The notes under the pieces were generated by a model that was not told the origin of the DNA, did no database searches, and worked only from the letters and a program-made list of their open reading frames with translations. A stretch of 8,556 bases of DNA from CAYZXK01 sp964482395 (GTDB taxonomy: Bacteria > Planctomycetota > Phycisphaerae > UBA1845 > Fen-1342): contig CAYZXK010000232.1 in NCBI GenBank assembly GCA_964482395.1, positions 1-8,556 on the forward strand. Reading direction: 5' to 3'. The position numbers were made by a program, and so were the translations under genes. Of the stretch, positions 1 to 4,574 are shown in pieces (within the stretch, counting starts at the first letter, position 1; each line of letters begins with the position of its first letter).

Positions 1-152
1 ATCTGCCCCCGGTCGGCTACGTCGAGCTCCTGGATCCCGAAAGCGGGCGGCCTCGGCGAACCGGGACCGCAGACCCGGCCAGCGAGTGTCGACCAGGAAT
101 TGCCGCCCGCTTTCGGGATCCAGGAGCTCGACGTAGCCGACCGGGGGCAGAT
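1..152. repeat. Perfect 51-bp inverted repeat at the window edge (arms 1-51 and 102-152)
   Basis: Positions 1-51 are the exact reverse complement of 102-152, separated by a 50-base spacer (52-101). The first mismatched pair is 52/101. The right arm is normal DUF58 coding sequence (residues about 215-231). The left arm, read in the same frame, gives a non-family arginine-rich tail. A perfect long inverted repeat inside conserved coding sequence, ending at the sequence edge, is typical of a fold-back chimera from library preparation or assembly rather than of biology. The joint sits at the GC-rich string GCCGCCCGC, which could have acted as microhomology. Confidence 0.95.
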
Positions 153-792
153 AAGCTTCGCGGCGATCACTTATCAGCACCGGGATCAGATCATGCCGGT
201 GATGAACGATCCGCAGGGCGTGGCCGAAGTCCGGAGCCTGGAAATCGCTGATCAGAAAGACCACTGCCCGTCGCCGGTGGACGCGACTGAGGTACTCCAA
301 GACGGCGGCGATGTCGGTCTGCCGGCCGAGGGGCTGGTGGTACAGAAGTTCGCGCAAAATGCGCAGGGCGTGTCGCGTGCCCTTGCGGGCCGGCACGAAC
401 CGCTCGATCCGGTCGGTGAACAAGATGAGCCCGACCTTGTCGTTGTTCTGAATCGCCGAGAAGGCCAGCGTGGCCCCCAGCTCGGCCACCAGCTCGCTCT
501 TGAACTGGGCGTGGCTGCCGAACTCCTGGGAGGGGCTGATGTCGGCCAGCAGAAAGACCGTCAGCTCCCGTTCCTCGCGATAATTCTTCACGAACGGCCG
601 GCCGGCGCGGGCGGTGACGTTCCAGTCGATGGTCCGCACGTCGTCGCCCGGCTGGTACTCCCGGACTTCCTCGAACTCCATACCCCGGCCTTTGAAAGCC
701 GAGTGGTACTGGCCGGCGAACAGGTCGTTGACCATGGCCGAGGTGACGATCTGAATCCGGCGGACTTTCTTGAGTATCTCAGCGGGTACCAT
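1..792 (-). CDS. DUF58 / vWA-like domain protein, 3' end missing and last codons artefactual
   Basis: DUF58 proteins carry a von Willebrand A-like fold and usually sit in MoxR-ATPase/Bat-type clusters; their exact role is poorly defined. Reading from ATG at 792, the family signature is clear: VNDLFAGQYHSAFKGRGMEF (residues 21-40), EVREYQPGDDVRTIDWN (42-58) and RPFVKNYREERELTV (65-79). A MIDAS-like DISPS follows at 84-88, and the closing strand LISDFQ lies at 180-185. No membrane segment is visible. The conserved tail LLDPESGRQFLVDT (223-236) is intact, but residues 248-264 are encoded by an inverted copy of positions 102-152. The true protein therefore probably departs from this sequence after about residue 247 and ends beyond the window. 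DUF58 proteins are typically near 300 residues, so some 45 are missing. The start lies 17 bases after the larE stop, with no obvious Shine-Dalgarno sequence, so translation may depend on readthrough from larE. The usual MoxR neighbour is absent upstream. Family call is firm; function is not. Confidence 0.88.
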   Translation of the reverse strand, partial: MVPAEILKKVRRIQIVTSAMVNDLFAGQYHSAFKGRGMEFEEVREYQPGDDVRTIDWNVTARAGRPFVKNYREERELTVFLLADISPSQEFGSHAQFKSELVAELGATLAFSAIQNNDKVGLILFTDRIERFVPARKGTRHALRILRELLYHQPLGRQTDIAAVLEYLSRVHRRRAVVFLISDFQAPDFGHALRIVHHRHDLIPVLISDRREAYLPPVGYVELLDPESGRQFLVDTRWPGLRSRFAEAARFRDPGARRSRPGAD

Positions 793-809
793 GGGACGCA
801 GGCGATCGG

Positions 810-1634
810 TCAGGTCCGGGCCGGCAGCCCACGGTTGAGGCTGCCGGAGCGGAATCCGCTCAGATCGACGGTCACATACCAGAAGCCCAGCTCCCGCAGC
901 CGGGCCTCGACCACCCTCCGCAGTTCAGGCTCGACCAGCCGCGGAATCTGGTCCACCGGCACCTCGATCCGCGCCACAGTCTCGTGGTGCCGCACCCGGC
1001 ACTCCCGGAAACCCAGCTCCTGAAGCAGGGTTTCGGCCTGATCGATCTGGCGGAGCTTGGCCGGCGTAATCGGCTGGCCATACGGAACCCGGGAAGCCAG
1101 GCAGGGTGAAGCCGGCTTGTCATGAATCGGCAGGCCCAGCTCAGCCGCCAGTTTCCGAACCTCGGCCTTGCCGATGCCCGCCTCGGCTAGCGGCGAGTAG
1201 ACCTGCTGCTGCTCTGCGGCCCGCAAGCCGGGCCGGAAGTCCTCCAGGTCGTCCGCGTTGGTGCCGCTGAGCACGGCCCGGTAGCCCCGACCGGCGGCCA
1301 GGGGGGCCAGTTTGGAATAGAGTTCGGTCTTGCAGAAGTAGCAGCGGTCGGTGGGGTTGGCCAGATAGGAAGGATTGCTGAACTCATCGGTGTCGATGAA
1401 CTCGTGCCGGGCGCCCAATGCTTCGGCCAGCGCTCCAACGCCGTCCAGCTCGGCCTGCGGCAGGCTGGGGCTGCGCCCGGTCACTGCCAGCACCCCGTCG
1501 CGTCCCAGCGTCTGCACCGCCAGTTTGAGCAGCAGGGCGCTGTCCACGCCGCCCGAAAAGGCCACCACGACCGAGCCCAGCTCACTCAGTCGCCGCTGGA
1601 CCGCGGCGAGCTTCGATGCCAGTCCGGTGTCCAT
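810..1634 (-). CDS. larE: ATP-dependent sacrificial sulfur transferase LarE
   Basis: LarE adenylates the carboxylates of the nicotinic-acid-derived precursor and inserts the sulfur atoms that bind nickel in the nickel-pincer nucleotide cofactor of lactate racemase and related enzymes. It is cytosolic. The PP-loop SGGVDS lies at residues 27-32, followed by NPTDRCYFCK (93-102) with C98 and C101. The signature KPASPCLASRVPYG (173-186) contains C178, the position of the sacrificial cysteine C176 of Lactobacillus LarE. RSGSLNR near the C-terminus is also typical. I chose ATG at 1634 because it gives 274 residues, near the 276 of the Lactobacillus protein, with a weak AAGG just upstream. A GTG at 1661 would add nine residues (MAPGKPDQG). 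The gene is 61 bases downstream of pssA and 17 bases upstream of the DUF58 gene, on the same strand. larB, larC and the racemase larA are not in the window, so its client enzyme is unknown. Confidence 0.93.
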   Translation of the reverse strand: MDTGLASKLAAVQRRLSELGSVVVAFSGGVDSALLLKLAVQTLGRDGVLAVTGRSPSLPQAELDGVGALAEALGARHEFIDTDEFSNPSYLANPTDRCYFCKTELYSKLAPLAAGRGYRAVLSGTNADDLEDFRPGLRAAEQQQVYSPLAEAGIGKAEVRKLAAELGLPIHDKPASPCLASRVPYGQPITPAKLRQIDQAETLLQELGFRECRVRHHETVARIEVPVDQIPRLVEPELRRVVEARLRELGFWYVTVDLSGFRSGSLNRGLPART

Positions 1635-1666
1635 GCCTTGGTCCGGTTTCCCTGGTGCCACGGCAT

Positions 1667-1672
1667 ATTCTA
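1667..1672 (-). promoter_or_regulatory. Possible -10 box for larE
   Basis: On the minus strand this reads TAGAAT, five of six matches to the sigma-70 -10 consensus. A transcript starting about seven bases on would have a leader of roughly 25 bases before ATG 1634, and would start at or inside the alternative GTG codon at 1661. No convincing -35 box is present at 16-18 bases, so this is a weak candidate only. Confidence 0.22.
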
Positions 1673-1679
1673 GTCGCTG

Positions 1680-1693
1680 ATCGCTCGAGCGAT
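1680..1693. repeat. 14-bp perfect palindrome between pssA and larE
   Basis: ATCGCTCGAGCGAT is its own reverse complement and begins two bases after the pssA stop codon on the minus strand. No T-run follows it, so it is not a standard Rho-independent terminator. It could be an operator for a dimeric repressor controlling larE, a weak attenuator, or chance. Confidence 0.4.
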
Positions 1694-1695
1694 GT

Positions 1696-2649
1696 TTAAT
1701 CCCGCCTGGCTGCCGCCAGCAAGTCCTCGCCGGCCGGTGCTCTCCGCCGGCGAACCCGTCGAACCAACGCGGCGATCGGGCCGCTAATCATGTAAGCCGA
1801 CGCCAGCACCACCAGCAACAGCTCGAAAGACTTCCAGCCCAGCCCGAGGATCAGGATCAGCCAGATCAAATGAGTGGGAGGGTGTTTTCGCCGCACGTAG
1901 ACATTGAACACGTGCAGGTAGTCGAACCGGCTAATCATGAGCAGGCCGGCGATGAACACGGTGGCCGCCGAGGACCAGCGCAGGGCCGCCGCCCAGTTGA
2001 TCCCCCACAGGCCGTAGCCGATGTGACGCAGGTGTTCGTGCAAAGCCAGCAAGGCTACCACCACCGCCGCCGCCCCCGGGCTGGGAAGCCCGCTGAAGGC
2101 CCAGTGCCCCTCCTCGCTCTTGACGTTCTCGGCATTGAAGCGAGCCAGGCGGATGGCGGCACAACTGACGTAAACCAGGCCGCAGAGCATCCCCACCCGG
2201 AATTGCAGGCGCGAAGCGTCAGGTTCTTCGGCCACGGCTCCGGGGGCTGGCCGCAACAGGAGGGTCACGAACAACGCCACTGGCGCCACCCCGAAGCTGA
2301 CAATATCGGAAAGCGAGTCCAGTTGGGCACCGAACTCGCTGGTCCGGCGGGTCAGACGCGCCAGCCGACCATCCAGAGCGTCAAAGACCATCGCCAGCAC
2401 GACCAGATAAGCGCCGGCGGCGATGTGGGTCGGGAAGAGCTGCTCAAGGCGAGGATGAAAGAACCGCGGCTGGATCGCGAAAAACTGCGCATACTCGGCC
2501 CGCACCGACAGCAGGCAGCAGAAGATGGCCAGAAACCCGCAGATCAGGTTGCCCAGAGTGGCGGCCGCCGGCAGCAGACTGACCCCGATCAACCGTCGCC
2601 GCGGCGACTGGGTTTCCAGCTCCAGATGCTCTTGATGATCCACTATCAT
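1696..2649 (-). CDS. pssA: CDP-diacylglycerol--serine O-phosphatidyltransferase
   Basis: This integral membrane enzyme condenses CDP-diacylglycerol with L-serine to give phosphatidylserine and CMP, the committed step toward phosphatidylethanolamine. The CDP-alcohol phosphatidyltransferase motif is complete, with D90, D93, G94, A97, R98, G107, D111 and D115 in the spacing D-x2-D-G-x2-A-R-x8-G-x3-D-x3-D. FSGLPSPGAAA (185-195) is also typical of the family. Hydrophobic segments lie near 26-48, 78-92, 117-132, 152-165, 192-205, 226-239, 259-270 and 276-292. The C-terminus is basic (RRVRRRR) and probably cytoplasmic. At 317 residues it is somewhat longer than many type II PssA proteins. The start is the ATG at 2649, which overlaps the psd stop as ATGA and implies translational coupling; a GGGGGAT string lies a little upstream. 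An upstream start at 2751 would read into psd in another frame and add a low-complexity tail, so I reject it. Other CDP-alcohol transferases such as PgsA are less likely given the coupling to psd. Confidence 0.93.
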   Translation of the reverse strand: MIVDHQEHLELETQSPRRRLIGVSLLPAAATLGNLICGFLAIFCCLLSVRAEYAQFFAIQPRFFHPRLEQLFPTHIAAGAYLVVLAMVFDALDGRLARLTRRTSEFGAQLDSLSDIVSFGVAPVALFVTLLLRPAPGAVAEEPDASRLQFRVGMLCGLVYVSCAAIRLARFNAENVKSEEGHWAFSGLPSPGAAAVVVALLALHEHLRHIGYGLWGINWAAALRWSSAATVFIAGLLMISRFDYLHVFNVYVRRKHPPTHLIWLILILGLGWKSFELLLVVLASAYMISGPIAALVRRVRRRRAPAGEDLLAAARRD

Positions 2650-3302
2650 CCGGCGCTGACATCCCCCAGACGAGCCAGCACCGTCAGGCCCGCCTGAACG
2701 CGACGCCCGACGGTCACCCGCAGCTCCCACCGCGGGTCCTCGGGCAGGCACAATTCCGTCCTCGAACCGAGCTTAATCATACCGAAGCGTTGTCCGGCCG
2801 CCAGTTGGTCCCCGGCCCGCACCGCACAGACGATCCGCCGGGCCAGCACGCCGGCAATTTGCCGAACCAGCACCGGTCCAGGCAGCGGGGGGGCCGGCTC
2901 GATCAGCAGGGTATTGCTTTCGTTGCTCAGGTCCGCCTCCGCACGCAAGGCGTTGATAAACCGGCCGGGCCGATAATTCACCTCTTTAACTCGGCCCGCG
3001 CACGGGCTGCGGTTGATATGGACATCGAAAATACTCAGGAAGATCATGATTCTCAGGATCCGACGACCGTCGGGGCCCACCACCCCCCGGGCCACCTCGA
3101 CCACCTTGCCGTCCGCCGGCGCCAGGATCAGGTCATCGGCCTGCGGCGGCCGGCGGGGCGGGTCGCGGTAGAAGCTTGACAGCCCCAAGGCCAGAATCGC
3201 CGGAACCAGCGCCCAATATCCGAAGAAGCACGCTACGGCAACCGTCAGCGCCGCTCCGATGATCGCGATGCAGAGGACTTCCAAGCGGGCGTAGCCGGAC
3301 AT
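2646..3302 (-). CDS. psd: Phosphatidylserine decarboxylase (short, pyruvoyl type)
   Basis: Psd removes CO2 from phosphatidylserine to make phosphatidylethanolamine, using a pyruvoyl group formed when the proenzyme cuts itself. The protein is 218 residues from ATG 3302. Two hydrophobic segments (about 8-25 and 28-43) anchor it. PADGKV (62-67, D64) and FDVHINRSP (92-100, H95) supply the usual aspartate and histidine. SNESNT lies at 126-131. The self-cleavage site is LGSR at 178-181: cleavage between G179 and S180 would leave a beta chain of 179 residues and an alpha chain of 39. This short form with LGS followed by RTEL matches the Psd-A type rather than the longer E. coli enzyme. A TTG start at 3365 would add 21 residues before the membrane segment, but ATG 3302 fits the family length better; neither has a strong Shine-Dalgarno. 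It heads the minus-strand unit and its stop overlaps the pssA start, so the two lipid enzymes should be made together. Confidence 0.94.
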   Translation of the reverse strand: MSGYARLEVLCIAIIGAALTVAVACFFGYWALVPAILALGLSSFYRDPPRRPPQADDLILAPADGKVVEVARGVVGPDGRRILRIMIFLSIFDVHINRSPCAGRVKEVNYRPGRFINALRAEADLSNESNTLLIEPAPPLPGPVLVRQIAGVLARRIVCAVRAGDQLAAGQRFGMIKLGSRTELCLPEDPRWELRVTVGRRVQAGLTVLARLGDVSAG

Positions 3303-3506
3303 AGGCTGGCAGACTCGAAGTTGCCCGAGCCGAGCCGGACCATAAGACCTGCGGGTCCTGACCAACCCGGGCTGCGGGCATTTTCACCGTTAGCCGGAGG
3401 GCTGGGAAGTCGCCATCCGCGGTATACTGCGCCCGGCGGGTTGCCGGCGGCCAGGCCAGCCCAGGCCAAGCGGAAGCCGAGCCCGACCTCCGATCGAGCG
3501 GTCACC
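3303..3506. promoter_or_regulatory. Divergent intergenic region between psd and nadK
   Basis: About 200 bases separate the two divergent starts, and both transcription units must be driven from here or from further inside the opposite gene. The best candidate for nadK is a TATACT -10 box on the plus strand at 3423-3428, without a recognisable -35 at 17 bases; the leader would be about 70 bases. On the minus strand, TATGGT (3339-3344) with TTGGTC (3360-3365), 15 bases apart, is a poor candidate for psd. No riboswitch-like structure stood out. Confidence 0.4.
3423..3428 (+). promoter_or_regulatory. Candidate -10 box for nadK
   Basis: TATACT is one mismatch from the sigma-70 -10 consensus and lies in an otherwise GC-rich stretch. 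Transcription would begin near 3435, giving a leader of about 70 bases before ATG 3507. The -35 position (GGCTGG) does not match, so an activator would be needed or the call is wrong. The GTATAC core is self-complementary, so the minus strand reads TATACC here and could serve psd instead. Confidence 0.35.
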
Positions 3507-4391
3507 ATGCCGGGTAGCGACCAGGGCCTCGACCTTGTAAGCCAACGCGTGGAGCGTGTAGCGCTGATCGGTTCCCCGGACAAGCCCGGGGCCGCTGAGA
3601 CCCTGCGGCGCACCCGGGAATGGGTGGCCCGGCATGCTCAGGTAGTCTTCAGCGAGCTGACCTATGAAAGCCACAAGGCACTGGACAGCGGGCCACATCT
3701 GCTCATGGTTCTCGGCGGGGACGGCACCTTGATCGCAGCCGTGCACGATCTCCGGCAGCATCAACTGCCCATCGTGGGAGTCAACCTGGGGAAGCTCGGG
3801 TACCTGGCTGATTTCACCATCGAGGATCTGGAACGCGAGGGGGATTTCCTGTTTTCCGGGCACCTGCCGGTCACCCGACGGGTGATGATGGACGTTCGGC
3901 TGGAGCCGATGGAGGGCGGCGGCTTCCACTCCCCGGCGGTCAACGACTGCGTGGTCCTGGCCGGTCCGGCTTTCCATATGATCGAGATGGTCGTGCAGGT
4001 CGATGGAGACGAGGTAGCCAACGTGCGCGGCGACGGGCTGATCGTGGCCACCGCATCCGGGTCAACCGCTCACAACCTGGCCGCCGGTGGGCCGATCCTG
4101 GAGCCCACCGGGCAAGCCTTTATTCTCACGCCGATCTGCCCGCAGGCTCTGACCTACCGCCCGGTGGTAATGGACTCCCGGCGGAAAATCGGCATCCGCC
4201 TGACCCAAGCCAACCCGGGCACCGTGGCAGCTATCGACGGCCGGGTACTGCGCCCTCTCCGGGTCGGCGATCGGATTCTCATCGGCAGATACACCGCAGA
4301 CTTCCTGCTAGTCCGCAATCCGCAACGATCCGAGTGGCATGCCCTTCGCCGCAAGCTCCGCTGGGGCGAAGGCCCCAACATGCACACTTAG
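3507..4391 (+). CDS. nadK: NAD kinase
   Basis: NAD kinase phosphorylates NAD to NADP and sets the NADPH supply in the cytosol. From ATG 3507 the protein has 294 residues, the normal bacterial length. The catalytic LGGDGTL is at 69-75, GVNLGKLGYL at 91-100, and RGDGLIVATASGSTAHNLAA (174-193) forms the second nucleotide-binding block, followed by GGPI and TPICPQALTYRP (208-219). The family block usually reads TPTGSTAY, so P to A, T to S and Y to H changes are present here, with H189 in place of the usual tyrosine. The catalytic GGDG is unchanged and I expect an active enzyme. The reading frame stays open for 62 codons upstream to 3321, but that part has no family similarity, begins near the psd start and contains the best promoter, so I exclude it. 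It heads the plus-strand unit, 183 bases before hypF, and may be transcribed separately from it. Confidence 0.95.
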   Translation: MPGSDQGLDLVSQRVERVALIGSPDKPGAAETLRRTREWVARHAQVVFSELTYESHKALDSGPHLLMVLGGDGTLIAAVHDLRQHQLPIVGVNLGKLGYLADFTIEDLEREGDFLFSGHLPVTRRVMMDVRLEPMEGGGFHSPAVNDCVVLAGPAFHMIEMVVQVDGDEVANVRGDGLIVATASGSTAHNLAAGGPILEPTGQAFILTPICPQALTYRPVVMDSRRKIGIRLTQANPGTVAAIDGRVLRPLRVGDRILIGRYTADFLLVRNPQRSEWHALRRKLRWGEGPNMHT

Positions 4392-4415
4392 CGGTCCGTC
4401 ACCCGAAAGGGACCG
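4392..4415 (+). terminator. Weak hairpin directly after nadK
   Basis: CGGTCC (4392-4397) pairs with GGACCG (4410-4415) around a 12-base loop, immediately after the nadK stop. Another stable hairpin, TGGGGC-GAAG-GCCCCA (4362-4377), lies in the last codons of nadK. Neither is followed by a T-run. Together they could cause termination or protect the 3' end of the mRNA, but the evidence is structural only. Confidence 0.3.
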
Positions 4416-4480
4416 TAACGGCAGGGGATGCACACGGGGCCTATGGGGCGGTTCCTGGTAGGCATCACACCTCCGGGCGG

Positions 4481-4500
4481 GCGGCTCGGCTCCGAGCCGC
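4481..4500. repeat. Near-perfect 20-bp palindrome upstream of hypF
   Basis: GCGGCTCGG and CCGAGCCGC are 9-base perfect arms around a central CT. It lies 75 bases before the hypF ATG in the 183-base nadK-hypF gap. In RNA it would fold as an 8-bp stem with a 4-base loop; in DNA it could be a dimeric regulator site. AT-rich ATACACTATT follows it (4500-4509), which might be part of a promoter for hypF, but I see no paired -35 and -10. Confidence 0.5.
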
Positions 4501-4551
4501 ATACACTATTGGAGCCCGCTGCGCAGGGGCGGCGAGCCAGGCGGCCAGGCT

Positions 4552-4565
4552 GGAGCCGGGCGTTG
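4552..4565 (+). promoter_or_regulatory. Shine-Dalgarno that could favour a TTG start for hypF
   Basis: GGAG at 4552-4555 is seven bases before an in-frame TTG at 4563, a normal spacing, but 19 bases before the ATG at 4575, which has no close Shine-Dalgarno. If the TTG is used, HypF gains four residues (MANE) ahead of METIRLRL. Confidence 0.35.
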
Positions 4566-4574
4566 GCGAACGAA

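Noticed and set aside
100..1023. Long plus-strand open frame over the DUF58 and larE genes
   Set aside because: It lies antisense to two recognised genes, has no family features, and its left end is inside the fold-back repeat.
1870..2697. 275-codon plus-strand frame opposite pssA
   Set aside because: Antisense to a complete phosphatidylserine synthase; Gln/His/Arg-rich composition typical of a reverse-strand shadow in GC-rich DNA.
2650..2751. Upstream start for pssA adding 34 residues
   Set aside because: The extra residues lie in another frame of psd and are low complexity; the ATG at 2649 forms an ATGA overlap with the psd stop.
3321..3506. N-terminal extension of NAD kinase by 62 residues
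   Set aside because: No family similarity; the stretch holds the best promoter candidate, and ATG 3507 gives the normal length.
4380..4435. Direct repeat ATGCACAC at 4380 and 4428
   Set aside because: Eight bases long with no flanking symmetry; expected by chance.
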